Notes under the pieces: model-generated
What the model saw: only the letters and a program-made list of their open reading frames with translations
Database searches by the model: none
Told to the model about the DNA's origin: nothing
Source: Zasmidium citrigriseum
Lineage: Eukaryota; Ascomycota; Dothideomycetes; Mycosphaerellales; Mycosphaerellaceae
NCBI GenBank assembly: GCA_002786025.1
Contig: NHNW01000027.1
Span: 124,001 to 188,000 of the forward strand
DNA: 64,000 nucleotides
Reading direction: 5' to 3'
In this document: positions 12,076 to 22,668 of the stretch, piece after piece
How the letters are laid out: every line of letters begins with the position of its first letter
Position numbering within the stretch: the first letter of the stretch is position 1
Program-made: the position numbers and the translations under genes

Positions 12076-12230
12076 CGTTGGGGCCAAAGTTTGTTGAATC
12101 ACTGGGATGCCTGATCAGTGTGTTGGACTCGAAGGAGTGCAATTGACTTTGTATCCTCAGGGAAGGAGATAGATGCGGCTGTGTGCATGCAGCATCGCCC
12201 GTCAATCCTCGGCGGCGATTGGCGTGCGCC

Positions 12231-12782
12231 TCACAAACAGGGCTGCGGTGCTGAGAGGTCATTTCTAACAAGAGGCAAAGCGGTAAACTTTTCGCTGCTT
12301 CTTGTGGGAGCAATCTTTACATCCATCCGTGTAGTGAAGGTCGATAACAGGCCCGAACGGCCTTTACTTGGAGCGTCTGATATCAAGGCGAGAGCGATAC
12401 ATGCGTGCGTCTTTGTGGAGGTGCCGAACACGATTGGGCTGTTGACGAGCTTTGTGGCTGTGGTGCATGGCGCCAGCGCGAAGGCGGCCTCGCCTGCATC
12501 GCCTCCCACACGCTTGGCATTCATTGCTGGCCTGCGATTTTCTTGTGTCTCCTTGTTGATGGAGCCTTTCGTGGCCGAAGAAGACATGGTGCTCATGCTC
12601 ACGTAGATGTGGGCGGCAAGTGCAGTCGTTGACGAGGTGAGGTCGAGAAAGCTCGGAGCGCTTTCCGGCTGGTGGGCATTGGCCATTGGCCAAGGGTGAC
12701 CGTGTATAGTTTCCATAGACTCCATTCGCGGATACGTGTACGATGGCTGGAATATCGTGTTGGTGTCATCGATGTTGTGCAT
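12231..12782 (-). CDS. Hypothetical protein, uncertain
   Basis: 183-codon open frame from the ATG at 12782 (MHNIDDTNTIFQPSYTYPR...), Ser/Thr/Ala-rich, with no recognised domain. The frame extends upstream to a GTG at 12863. An overlapping frame from 12856 to 12599 begins MRVCALATAVCLYWLVLPSS, which looks like a signal peptide, so the true gene might join parts of both frames by splicing. Either could be chance. The region 12783-13174 next to it holds nothing else I can support. Confidence 0.25.
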   Translation of the reverse strand: MHNIDDTNTIFQPSYTYPRMESMETIHGHPWPMANAHQPESAPSFLDLTSSTTALAAHIYVSMSTMSSSATKGSINKETQENRRPAMNAKRVGGDAGEAAFALAPCTTATKLVNSPIVFGTSTKTHACIALALISDAPSKGRSGLLSTFTTRMDVKIAPTRSSEKFTALPLVRNDLSAPQPCL

Positions 12783-13174
12783 TGTGTCGAGACGAAAGAT
12801 GAAGGAAGAACAAGCCAGTACAAGCACACAGCAGTCGCCAGCGCACAGACCCTCATTAGTCACCTATAGAACCAAGTGCTGATATAGTTTGAATCAATTT
12901 CATGACCTTGACGCCGTATGAATGGGAAGGGTACGAGTTTAAGACTTCTCGACAAGGCTGAAGCGTTCATTTGAGATAAGAGCAACACCACCATCGCAGA
13001 CGACATGTAAGCATGAATGGTAAGCGATAGCGGACTCATCATCATTCATGTTCTGTCACTGGTACATGTTCTGTTGTTACAAGGTCATCATCGTTCTGTA
13101 TTACCATCCCGTGGTTGCGTCCTGTTTCAAGCCGTCCACATGTCCGTTATCCCTCCACTACGACAAGCTCCTCT

Positions 13175-14963
13175 TCAAAACCTCCTCCCCGGCCCCTCAT
13201 TCCCCCAATCCCTCTGCATACTCGGCTCCGGCCTCCACTCAACAGTCTCAGCATTCCTCAGACTCCTCAATGCCCTCCTCTGGGCATCCGTCGCCGTCGG
13301 TACACCGCCATCTTCATCATCATAATCTCCGCCACCTCTATCCGGCGTCTGAACGTCATCCGTCGGCCGATCAATGACTTTGACTTCATGCAGTCTGCCT
13401 TCGTTGTCCCGATAACTCATTCTCGTAGCGGTTGTCTCACTCGGAGGTTCATGCTTGAGCTGTACGCCCTCAGAGCTCGAGCGTGCGAATTTCTCAGTTG
13501 GGGCATTGGGATCAGTCTCGTGGACTTCTGTCGCCGAGGCCGTGAACGAATCTCGCGGGTCATGCATGTGGAGCATTTCGTCTTTGTCAATCGGGTTTTC
13601 TGGGTCGATGACTTCGGGTTTGATGGGGGCTTTGCTCTCCGCAGAGCTGGTACTGAGAGGATTGCCGGTCATCGTCGCCCACAGGCGTTGAAGAAGACCC
13701 GCCATGGCCGGCATACAGGTGCAGATGACGGAGAAGTTGCATTCGACGGAAGACCAGATTACCGTCGAGTTGTAGTCCCAGGTGGGATTGGAGGAAAGGC
13801 CGACCTTGACCAGGTATTGGAGGCGGACGATGCTGCAGATGGTGACGACGAGGCCAACCATGAAGATCATGCAGACGCCCATCTTTCTGCGCCAAGAGAT
13901 GTTGAGTTTGAGGAAGTTGTGTAAGGGCAACACAAAGACGAAGACGTCATAGGCGATGTTGATGGCTCCCAGAGCGTAGATGTTGCCTGCCCGATTGATG
14001 CAGTGACCTTTGTGAAGCCTGTCCCAGTCATTCCAGGCATAGCTGACGGGTGTGCATTGAAAGATCAGGCTGAGCACGAAGGAGAACATGGTAGCGATGA
14101 GGATCCAGATGAACAACCAGCAGGTACGACGAAACCAGTGCGACACAGCTTCCTCCGTCCAGATTCGCAGGTAGAGCTGAAGGATGGAGACTTTGGTGAG
14201 CATTACGACCATGGTGTAGATGATCTCGAAGACGTAGAATTGCTGAGGAGTTCGTTAGTTCTTCATGCCACTCTGAAAAAAGGATAAGTGTGTGTCTCAC
14301 TCGTAAAAAGTCGGTGATGTCCTTCGCAGACAAGGTGTAGTTGTCTGCGCCTAGACCGTAGTTCGTCATAGTCTGCACGAGGATGTTGAGAGCCAGAAGC
14401 AGCGCCATGCAGACAAGGATTGTCCAGTCGTCAGTGCCATATCCGCTACCCTTCAGTCTCTGCGGTCGGGCGATGAAGCGTGCGCCGACAAAGATGACAG
14501 CGAACGCAAACAGGACCCAGGCGACTCGTCGAGTGAGGCCGGACTCATTGCGAGTTTCTGCACCACATGTGTCTTTGGAAAATCTCTCCGCAACTGTGCA
14601 AGACGTCAGTGCTGCCGATGAAAAGGAAGAATGGTGGTCGACATGCGCAACTGGTTCGGGATGGTACAGTTCGAATATAAGCAAGCTTGTACGTCACTCG
14701 TGAGGTTTGCGTTTGGACAGATACACTGGACATTGGTGACGGAGCACTCATAGTCTGGCAGTACTTGGGCAAAGCATAGTTGCTATAAAGCTGTCAGCAT
14801 GGCAACCTTGATACCCGCCGAAGATGGGGAATGAACTTACCGCACACCGAGGGATTGGAAGATCCGTCGAGTTGTCAATGGCAGATTGGCTGGTGTTGGT
14901 CAGGGTTGACTGGGCCGTAACTTCCAGTATTGAAAGACAGAGAGCGAGCATAGAGAACCGCAT
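13175..14963 (-). CDS. CFEM-domain Pth11-like seven-helix receptor
   Basis: Plasma-membrane receptor-like protein of the fungal Pth11 class, linked in other fungi to surface or host sensing. Exons 14963-14841, 14782-14647, 14593-14301 and 14242-13175, total 539 aa. Signal peptide MRFSMLALCLSILEVTAQ. The CFEM domain has all eight cysteines (RCAQLC, YEC, QCIC, AC, SNC, DTC) only if intron 2 (14594-14646) uses a GC donor (C|GCATGT) with an AG acceptor; no GT donor keeps the frame and the seventh Cys. A rhodopsin-like membrane domain follows (WVLFAFAVIFVGARF to FSVICTCMPAMAGLLQRLW), then a long acidic, Ser/Thr-rich cytosolic tail. Confidence 0.9.
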
Positions 14964-16500
14964 CTTGAGCTCGTATGGTAAAGACCAAACCTCTCTTCCG
15001 ACCAGCGCTCGAAGGAGCAGACAGCAGCTCTTCTTTCATACCTGTGCTGGCCTTCCCCATCACGTCACTTGCAACGGCCATCGTGTCAATGCTCGGTGAG
15101 TTCGACCGGTGTATCACAGAAGTTCGCCTTTGGTCACGCTGGGGATTATGGGAATCCTTGTATAGACGCCAGGTGGTCGGCCGCTTCTGGTAGTTCTCTG
15201 CAACTGAGTCGTGAAGCGAGTATCACAGCCGTGCGTCTTGCATAGGCCGCTTGCAGTGCCTGTGGTCATGACTCGCTGCGTCGGCTGGACTAGCAGTAAT
15301 ACTCGATCGTCACACCTGCTGTTGAAGCCAGATGGATGTCCAGTACTATCTTTGGCGTATGCATTGTGATGGCGAACATCGAATGTTTCGTTCATGACTT
15401 CGGTAGCCGTCTCGAAGTCTCATTCCGAGCATATCAAGAAAGCTGTATCGATTCCGCTGTCCAGACCTCGAAAGATAGCTCTTCGCAGACGTTGCAAGTC
15501 GTGGCGGTTGCCAGATACACGCGAGCGCCGATAGAGTCGAAGAGAGGCGTGGTTGGACTTGACCAGTTCTGCCCATCAGGCATCATCCCAGACCCAGACC
15601 AACTTGATATTGCGCCACCAATGGCGATCTCGGGTGGAAGAAGGTGACCTGCATTAGCGCGAGCATTCCAAGGCAGGAGTAGTGAGTGAATCATGACAGG
15701 CTCTTGATCGAGATTCTTGAATCAGTAAGGACTTGTATGCTCTTCGCATAGCTCGTAAGTCAGGATCGTGGGCCTGCAACTGCTCCTCTTCAGCTAGCCC
15801 TTTGCTTGAACGATTCCATGGATGTTTCGCCTTCTCGCGAGCTGGTATGGTTCTCACGAGGAACTGAAGCCAAACGGCAGGACGGTGGCTCGAGGAGGCA
15901 TAGCAAAGGCTGATATAGCGAGACGTGCATCAACTGGTTTGTGTCTCGCAGTGGCCATGCAGAAGTGAGCGATATTCTGATGATGATAGAGGAGAAGAAG
16001 GAGAAGGAGAGATGATGAAGTGGCGCCTCATTCTGAGTCGCGCCTGCCAACCAGAAAGCGGCCCGTGCGTCTTGGACTTCATCTACCTTATCACTTACCT
16101 CTGTACTCGCCGGACACCGAGACACAATTGATACAACATGGGAGCGCGTGACGTTACAATGACCTCCTCTCATTGGAGTCTATGAATACTATACACTATC
16201 CACTCTCAGTCTCGACTTATCCACAACCCACCTCAAAAAGCATTAGAAAAACGAACGCCCCTTCTCCATCGCCATGCACCATGCAACCCGGGTATCCTTC
16301 TCTCTTCCTCCATGCTGTACAAAAAGCAAACGCAATCTCAAATCAAGCAAACGACGCAGGTATTCCTCTGCACATTAATACGAATCTCGTGGTGCCAGCA
16401 ATGCAATTCTCATCGGAGCCAAAACGCCTTCGCTTTCTTCTTCGCTAAAATGCAGGACTTGATCAATGAAGCCAAAATCATATCTTTCGCACACCACATC
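14964..16500. other. Intergenic region without a clear gene
   Basis: About 1.5 kb between the receptor 5' end and the ERF2 stop. The longest ATG frame is 15434-15694 minus (86 codons, MIHSLLLPWNARANAG...), with protein-like composition but no partner exon or family that I recognise; it may be a decayed exon. The part next to ERF2 is likely its 3' UTR. Confidence 0.35.
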
Positions 16501-18762
16501 CTATCGTGGGGTGCTGTTCATAGTGCCTGGAGTGCCCGTGGGTTTTGCGGGTAGTTTCTTGGTAGTTTCGTTGTCCTTGTTGTTCTGGTGTTTGGCCCTG
16601 GCCAGGTCTTTTTCCAGCTTCGCGCCGGTTTTGTCTTGTTCCAGCTTGACGCCGGTCAGGTCGTTGCCTTGTTGGTGATTCTTGTTGTGAGGAGGGAGCT
16701 GCTCCATCTCAACACCGTTGCTGCTCTCCTTCGTGCCGTCGCCGGACTTGGGGACGGAGAACCGCTTCTTCATGCCTTCGACTCGGCTGTCGCGTCTAGC
16801 GGCTTCGAGCTTGGCTTTGTCGACACGTTCCTTGCGGCGCATGGTATGACCCAGTCGGACGTCGCCTTGAGCGTAAGGATGCTTGAAGGACATGTATGAT
16901 GGTGAGCGTGGCCGGCAGAGCACGGCTACCCAGTTCCAGAAGAAGGATGTCTGGGAGAATGGTCGGTGGCGGTCTTTGGGAAGGAACTTGTGTGAGTTCA
17001 AGTATTCTCTGGTCGTCTCGCCTCTGGCGATGAGGAACAGGTGGTAGACGAAGAGCGAGCCAGGGTACGGCAAGGCGAGGACAGAGTAGATGAACATGGC
17101 AAATGCCACTCGTTCTTGGGTTCGACCGGAGAGGGCACTGCCAAAGGAGATGTCGTTGCGGGTCGCGTATTTGCCAACGTGAGTCAAACTGAAGGCGAGT
17201 AGCATGACGGCCATCAGGGATGCGAAGCCGACGTAGGCAAAGAAGTAGCGGTAGTTGCGACGGCCGACGCAGTTGTTCAGCCAGACGCAGTGGTGATCTT
17301 GAGTCTCGATACAGGCATCGCAGACACGGCAGTGATGAGCTCGTGGCGGTCTCCAGATGCTGCAAGATTTGCAGTACTTAGTAGGTACTTCCATCGCAGT
17401 CGTTCGACCCCGAGCAGAGCCATTCTCGGCGTTTGACAGCGGAGAAGGCTGCTTTCTTGGTGAGGGGAATGTCTTGACCATGATCCATTCAGTGGTAGGT
17501 GGTCCGACGGTCAGAGGATCTTGTTCTTCGTCTGGGTTTGGAGGGTGAGGATGAAGGTTTCGTGGGAGGATGCCAGGATCAGAGAAGGCAGCATGCAGGA
17601 ATGCCGAGATGGTGAGGTAGAAGATGTATGCGAAGATGACGGGCATGGCGGGTGAGATGTTGTGCCAAAGCCATGACGCGCTGAAGCCGAAGAAGAGGGC
17701 AGCGGGCAGGACTGTCAAGATGAAGGTTGCGATGTTGAGTGGCTGCGCTTTGGTGTTGAGGCATCGACCGGAGAGGAAGAAGAGCATGTTGCCGGCGAAG
17801 TATTCGTAGTTCTTCCCCTGAGATGAACCATTGCCGTGCTGCACCGACGTGGATGGCTTCTCTTGTGCGGGGACTACTGGTGTGGATGGGTTTGAGTAGA
17901 GCTTCTCGTGCGCGCCTGAAGGCTTGCGGTCGTGGATGTCGCGTCTACTGGAGTGTCTCGAGCCCAGTCCGATGGAAGCGCGGAATGATCGCGGCGACTT
18001 GGGTGGTGGGGTGCCATTGATAGGTCCCAGCTTGCTCTGATCTTGTTGTTGAAGTTTAGTGTTCAAAGGCGTGACGCTGTTCTTGCTGACAACGCTCTCT
18101 GGGCCTGGCAGATCTCCACCAGAGCTCGTGCCTCCAACGGACAGGCCTCTGCTGGTGGGTGGTGGACCTGCTGCATCTCGACCAGTCTGTGGTCTCTCTC
18201 GTGCTGTGTTGACCGAAGCATTGCTGTATCGATGACTGCGACTGTCTGTTTCTGGCTCTTCATCCAGGCTTCCCTGTGGCTGATGGTTGAAGCTCTGCTG
18301 GCCTCTGCTTGATGGCGGTAGTACCGTCTGACCTCTTTGGGCTTGCAACTTCTGCGGACTCATAGGCCGGAAGAAGCCCTGGGCCGTGAGACTGGGGACA
18401 TGGGTGGGGTTGATGGCGGAGTTGGGCCGGCTGCTGTTGCTGTCGCCCTCTCTGCGGGCATACGGCGCGAAGCCTCGACGCGAAGGTGGCGCGTTGTAGG
18501 AGGCGCGACTGGAGGCTCGGGCGTATGAGTGCTCGTTGGTCGCATTGCTCTGGGGCCGTGATGGCGGCAGGCCCGGCTCGCCGACGGGGCCGGTGGTGGA
18601 GGGGATGTTGCTGAAGCGGTTCGTGGTGGTGGTGTCGAACTCAGACGTCGCGTTGCTTGACGCGGTCGTCGGACGGCCATCGCGGGTCTCTGGGTATGGG
18701 TCTTGGCCCAGGAAGGTTGGGAAGGCGGAAGAGCGCTCGTCGGGGTCGGCGTAGTTGGCCAT
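16501..18762 (-). CDS. erf2: Palmitoyltransferase ERF2 (DHHC family)
   Basis: Endomembrane protein S-acyltransferase; yeast Erf2 palmitoylates Ras. 753 aa from the ATG at 18762. The frame is open further upstream to a TTG at 18945 with coding-like sequence, so a short upstream exon is possible. A long disordered N-terminus (about 300 residues, Ser/Pro/Gln-rich) leads to two membrane helices, then the Cys-rich catalytic domain CKSCSIWRPPRAHHC...CVWLNNCVGRRNYRYF with DHHC, two more helices and a charged tail with imperfect KLEQDKTGAK repeats. The N-terminus is longer than in yeast. It is divergent from the mitochondrial gene at 19133. Confidence 0.9.
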   Translation of the reverse strand: MANYADPDERSSAFPTFLGQDPYPETRDGRPTTASSNATSEFDTTTTNRFSNIPSTTGPVGEPGLPPSRPQSNATNEHSYARASSRASYNAPPSRRGFAPYARREGDSNSSRPNSAINPTHVPSLTAQGFFRPMSPQKLQAQRGQTVLPPSSRGQQSFNHQPQGSLDEEPETDSRSHRYSNASVNTARERPQTGRDAAGPPPTSRGLSVGGTSSGGDLPGPESVVSKNSVTPLNTKLQQQDQSKLGPINGTPPPKSPRSFRASIGLGSRHSSRRDIHDRKPSGAHEKLYSNPSTPVVPAQEKPSTSVQHGNGSSQGKNYEYFAGNMLFFLSGRCLNTKAQPLNIATFILTVLPAALFFGFSASWLWHNISPAMPVIFAYIFYLTISAFLHAAFSDPGILPRNLHPHPPNPDEEQDPLTVGPPTTEWIMVKTFPSPRKQPSPLSNAENGSARGRTTAMEVPTKYCKSCSIWRPPRAHHCRVCDACIETQDHHCVWLNNCVGRRNYRYFFAYVGFASLMAVMLLAFSLTHVGKYATRNDISFGSALSGRTQERVAFAMFIYSVLALPYPGSLFVYHLFLIARGETTREYLNSHKFLPKDRHRPFSQTSFFWNWVAVLCRPRSPSYMSFKHPYAQGDVRLGHTMRRKERVDKAKLEAARRDSRVEGMKKRFSVPKSGDGTKESSNGVEMEQLPPHNKNHQQGNDLTGVKLEQDKTGAKLEKDLARAKHQNNKDNETTKKLPAKPTGTPGTMNSTPR

Positions 18763-19132
18763 TGCTCCTGCTGCTGATGGATCTGATGGTCTTGCTGCTG
18801 CTAAGGCGCTCTGCTTGGATGTGCTCTGCGCGTCTGGTGGAGGCGGCGGGCGGTCAGGGTCGGTCGAAGATTCATAGTCTTGCGCGTCTCCTGAGAGCGT
18901 GAATTGGTTTGATGGGGGCTGCTTCAATTGGGAGTCAATTGGCAAAAGTCAGATAGATTGAAGTGGTGTCGGAGGCCGTTGATCGTCGCTTCCCTGGAAC
19001 ACCAGCTCTGGACCGCGCGGCGGACCATGCACGCCGGCCGCTCCCGCTCTCCCGCTGCCGACACTGAGCTTCTTGACGACATCGCATCTGCTCTCACCAC
19101 AACACTGCAACCTTCCCATTGCACCGCACAAA

Positions 19133-19755
19133 ATGTCCATGATCGCACGAAGAACCGCTCTGCAGGCCACGCGCCTCTCCTCCCGCCCCGTATTCCGCCG
19201 TACCTACGCTCAGGCTGGCGCTGGCCCTGTCGCCGAGACCCCCGATATTGTGCGTATCCGGCATTGAAAGAGACGAAAGTATGGACAGCAGCTGATGTTC
19301 GAATATTACAGGCCAAGAAGGATGTTCTCCAGAAGGGTGCCAAACGTGACCCAGAGCTTTACGTATGAGAGACTCACCTACCCTGGGCTTCAAAGCCATT
19401 GGGCTAAGAGCGATATTTTAGATCCTCCTCACCATCATGACCGGTGCATTCGCCCTCGCCGGATGGCACTTCAGCCGCAACCCTACCTCGTCCTCCTCCG
19501 AGAATCCCGTCGCAAAGGCTAAGGACAGCGAGCCCTGGAAGACCGGCGGCGAGGCCCGCTACCAATACCACCCCGGAGGTGACCCAAGCAGGGGCCGCAA
19601 GGACGCACCCTCTGCCTTGAACGAGGTCATCATCCCTAACGTCAACCTGCCAAAGGTATGTAAACAAGAATACAGAGGAGGGGATTGGACTGGGGCTAAT
19701 GGGAACACAGGAGCTTCACGAGAAGTACAACAAGTGGGGAAAGGAGGGCTACTAG
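19133..19755 (+). CDS. Small mitochondrial single-span protein
   Basis: Four-exon gene: 19133-19249, 19312-19362, 19422-19655 and 19711-19755, all introns GT-AG and in phase 0, giving 148 aa. The N-terminus (MSMIARRTALQATRLSSRPV) is Arg-rich and acid-poor like a mitochondrial presequence. ILLTIMTGAFALAGWHF is a single membrane span, and the tail YHPGGDPSRG...SALNEVIIPNVNLPK ends in KWGKEGY. I believe this is a conserved fungal inner-membrane protein, possibly a respiratory-complex accessory subunit, but cannot name it. It marks the left border of the paralog array. Confidence 0.75.
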
Positions 19756-20001
19756 ATGCCGACAAGCATGGCAGGAGGCAGCGTTTGAGGATAACATGCC
19801 ACGACGTTGGCGTCTGTGCAATAGAGAACGGCCTGGTTATGGTCAAGTATACAGCAATCTCTTTTGTTCCCACGTGATCCTAACAACTCAGTCACTGCAC
19901 TGGTGGCGTGACCGCTGCGTTCGACACTGACACACAGTGTTCCAAGCATTCGTGGACTAATGGCCTAGACGAACGGTATCGCAGCTGCTGCAACCCCTTC
20001 A

Positions 20002-20628
20002 CTATGTCATGCCGGCTTCTCGCTCAATTTCCTCGGCGGTCTCCGCAGCGTCCTGTTGAATGGACTGCGGAATGCTCCACCAGCCCTGGTCCTTCGCCTC
20101 CTCGACTTTCAAGATGAGGTCGTTGACTCGTCGTCGAATCTGCAGCGGGATGTTCTGCCATGCCAGACCGGGCATCTTCTTTCCGTGTTTCATCCCCTCC
20201 AGCCTCCGCAGATAGGCATTCATCAGGCACACCACCGCTGATGCGCACTCGAACGGGTTGTTGACTCCGGCCAGCATATCGTCCGACGAGCGCATGAACT
20301 CGGCGGATGGCTCCTCTGACAGCCATTCCAGGAATTGGGCGTTGTGTGGTTTGATGGAGAGCGCCACGGTCTGTGCGTGCATTGCGCAGAGGTGCTCGAG
20401 ACCTTCTTCACACAAGTCGCAGATTTGGGCGAGGCCCCACTTGTTGGTCTTACGCGAGGCCAACTTGCGCTTGACCCAGTCGCGCAACTTCCGAGACCAC
20501 TTGGCTTTGAACATGTCTGGGGTTTCGATCTGCGTACACGAATCAGCGACCTTCGATCGATTGAAAGCCATATCAACACTCACAGGGCCATACACTGGCT
20601 TGTTCTCGCTTCTCTCGGTCGGGGCCAT
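20002..20628 (-). CDS. Array family member A
   Basis: Exons 20628-20584 (MAPTERSENKPVYGP) and 20529-20002; 190 aa. The 54-nt intron GTGAGT...CAG (branch GCTGAT) is stop-free and a multiple of three, so retained-intron mRNA would stay in frame. Exon 2 opens IETPDMFKAKWSRKL, then ICDLCEEGLEHLC with a CxxC pair, MHAQTVALSI, NPFECASAV, LRRLEGMKHGKK, WQNIPLQIRRRVND and KVEEAKDQGWW. The expected DFP is absent from the middle. This is the leftmost, 3'-most copy, next to the mitochondrial gene. Function unknown. Confidence 0.85.
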   Translation of the reverse strand: MAPTERSENKPVYGPVSVDMAFNRSKVADSCTQIETPDMFKAKWSRKLRDWVKRKLASRKTNKWGLAQICDLCEEGLEHLCAMHAQTVALSIKPHNAQFLEWLSEEPSAEFMRSSDDMLAGVNNPFECASAVVCLMNAYLRRLEGMKHGKKMPGLAWQNIPLQIRRRVNDLILKVEEAKDQGWWSIPQSIQQDAAETAEEIEREAGMT

Positions 20629-20966
20629 GGTGCTGAGCGATGTTGTGGTGTGCTCGAGGAGAAGTGGTTCGGAAGAGAAGAGGATCGAAAGTTCACATGC
20701 GAATTCAAGGGTCCAGCGCTGCAAGCGCCGTCTCATCGGAACATTCACTCGGGTCATTCACTCGTCCTGACAGCTACTGACCGCAATGCTCGCAGGATTT
20801 CGAGACGCTATCCTCTCACGACCACGAAGCAAGCTCAGCACATCGGTGCCGTGACAAGTGAAGACAGTGCACACTGCTCACTTTGGAACAAGCAGTACCC
20901 AATAGTTCCCTCCCATCGCCCTCCACAACATCCATCGCCGCATCGGTATCCAAGACCGCCTCACCC

Positions 20967-21528
20967 TCAAACCCCCAAATCCTCCGGCGGCGGATCCCAC
21001 CACCCCTCCTCCCTCGCCTCCTCAACCCTCAAAAGAACCTCATTAACCCCCATCCGCATCTCCAGCGGCAACTGCTGCCACCTAAGCCCATACCCCTCCA
21101 ACAATCCGCCCAACTTCACCTTCTCCAACTTCCTCAAATAATCATCCACCAGCGCCATCACGCCCGTCGCGCTGACCATCGGATTGATCATCACACTCTC
21201 GACATCCTCTTTCGAGTACAGTCCTCCTGAAGGGGGCCGCTGCGGCGGTGCATCGGGGAAGTCGCTGCGGGAGACGCCGAGTTCGAGCATTTGGATGCGG
21301 AAGTTTTCGAGGAGGGCGAAGCCAGTGGTGATGAGGTGGTAGATCCAGAGGGGGTGCGTTTTGTTGGCGTTGAGGTAGGTTTCCCAGGTGAAGGTTGTGG
21401 TTTTGGAGAGCCATTTTGTGGCGAAGATTTGGGGGGTCATTAGCTGAGTGCGAGGGTTAGTGAAAGAGTCATGAGGAGAGGTGCATACGTACTGGGCCGT
21501 ATACTGGCTTCGTTGAGTTCAAAGCCAT
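20967..21528 (-). CDS. Array family member B
   Basis: Exons 21528-21493 (MALNSTKPVYGP) and 21443-20967; 170 aa. The intron 21444-21492 is GTACGT...CAG with branch CTAAC. Exon 2 opens LMTPQIFATKWLSK, continues WIYHLITTGFALLENFRIQMLELGV and SDFPDAP, then INPMVSATG in place of NPF, LRKLEKVKLGG, WQQLPLEMRMGVNEVLL and RVEEAREEGWW, and stops shortly after. The CxxC pair seen in some relatives is missing. Gap to A is 338 bp and contains a duplicated intergenic block. Confidence 0.85.
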
Positions 21529-21839
21529 GATGGTTGTATTGTGGTGATGGTGTTGGTGGGGAGAAGAGTAGGAATGGAGATCGAGGCGGCCAAGATGTGA
21601 CTTGTCAATTTCGCGGCGAGCGCGCCAACTACTGCTGCAGACGCCCGTCTCCAAGGTGATTTTGGTACCTAATCAGAGCCACCCGTCCCCTCTTTTGTGC
21701 GCTGACAGCGATGCTTGCAGGCACTCTACAATGAACCCACTCGTGTCCAACGAGACGGATGTTGACAGCAATCCCGACGCCCGCAGCCTCGCACAAGTAT
21801 TAAAACAACTATCCCGAGACTTCGGCTCCAGACACCGCC

Positions 21840-22434
21840 TCACGAATACATCCACCTATCTCTCGCCCTCGCCTTTCTCAACGCCCCCCGTCGATGATCC
21901 TCCGGCACACTCCACCACCCCTCCCTCTTCGCCCTCTCAGTCTTCTCAAACACCTCCTCAACCTCCCTTCGACTCCCCACAGGCAAGTCCTCCCAAACCA
22001 TCCCACCCACAAGCTCGCCCATCTTCATCGCCTCCAGCCGACACAGAAATGGATCCACCACAAACAACAGCGTCATGGCCGAATGGAAGGGGTTCACCTC
22101 CGCAACCGGAAGTACTCCTGGGCGGACGTGCTGCGGACACGTTGTCTCGGGCGGGAAGGAGAGAAGGTCGAGGGAGAGTTGGCAGGCTTGGGTGTGGAAG
22201 TTTGAGAGGTACTCGTAGGCAGCGATGCTGATGATGGTCATTTGGAGGGGTGTGGTGGACTTGTTCTGGACGTAGTAGTTGAGGAAGTGTTTGAATTTGG
22301 CGCACCATGTCCGACCGAAGATGGGTTTGGACATGAGCTGCTTTCAGGTTAGCGATGGCTTGTTGGATGGGAGTGGATGTCGTTTCGAGCGGGCCGTGGG
22401 CTGGCTTGATCTGGTTTCCTTGAACTGAAGCCAT
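21840..22434 (-). pseudogene. Array family member C, splice donor lost
   Basis: The exon-1 coding sequence is present (22434-22390, MASVQGNQIKPAHGP) and the exon-2 frame is intact from LMSKPIFGRTWCAKFKHF to the stop at 21840, with NPFHSAMTL, LCRLEAMKMGE, WEDLPVGSRREVEEVF and KREGWW. However, after GGCCCG, where every other copy has a GT donor, this copy reads CTCGAAACG, and there is no GT at all before the acceptor CTAACCTGAAAGCAG. Reading through shifts the frame. It may be dead, or translated from the internal ATG at 22334 (164 aa, lacking the N-terminal module). Confidence 0.7.
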
Positions 22435-22668
22435 GGCAATTTCCTATACTGTTCGCTGGTGTTGTTGGACAAGAAGCTTGTTTGGAACGGAAGTGAGCCC
22501 AGAGCCGGATGTGATTGCGGTGTCTGTCCTTCAAACACTGTTGCAAACGAGCCTTGGATGGAAGCACCTCCCCGATGCACTCATCTGTGTCCTTGGCCGC
22601 TGACAGCGATTCTCGCAGGCACTCGGCACGCTATTCTCCCACAACCATGAAGCGAAGCTCACTCCTTG

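Noticed and set aside
12599..12856. 85-codon minus-strand ORF with signal-peptide-like start (MRVCALATAVCLYWLVLPSS)
   Set aside because: It overlaps another open frame, has no Cys pattern or family, and the hydrophobic start alone is weak evidence. It is mentioned with the 12231-12782 entry only.
20335..21141. 268-codon plus-strand ORF opposite members A and B
   Set aside because: It is antisense to conserved coding sequence and crosses gene boundaries; a shadow frame.
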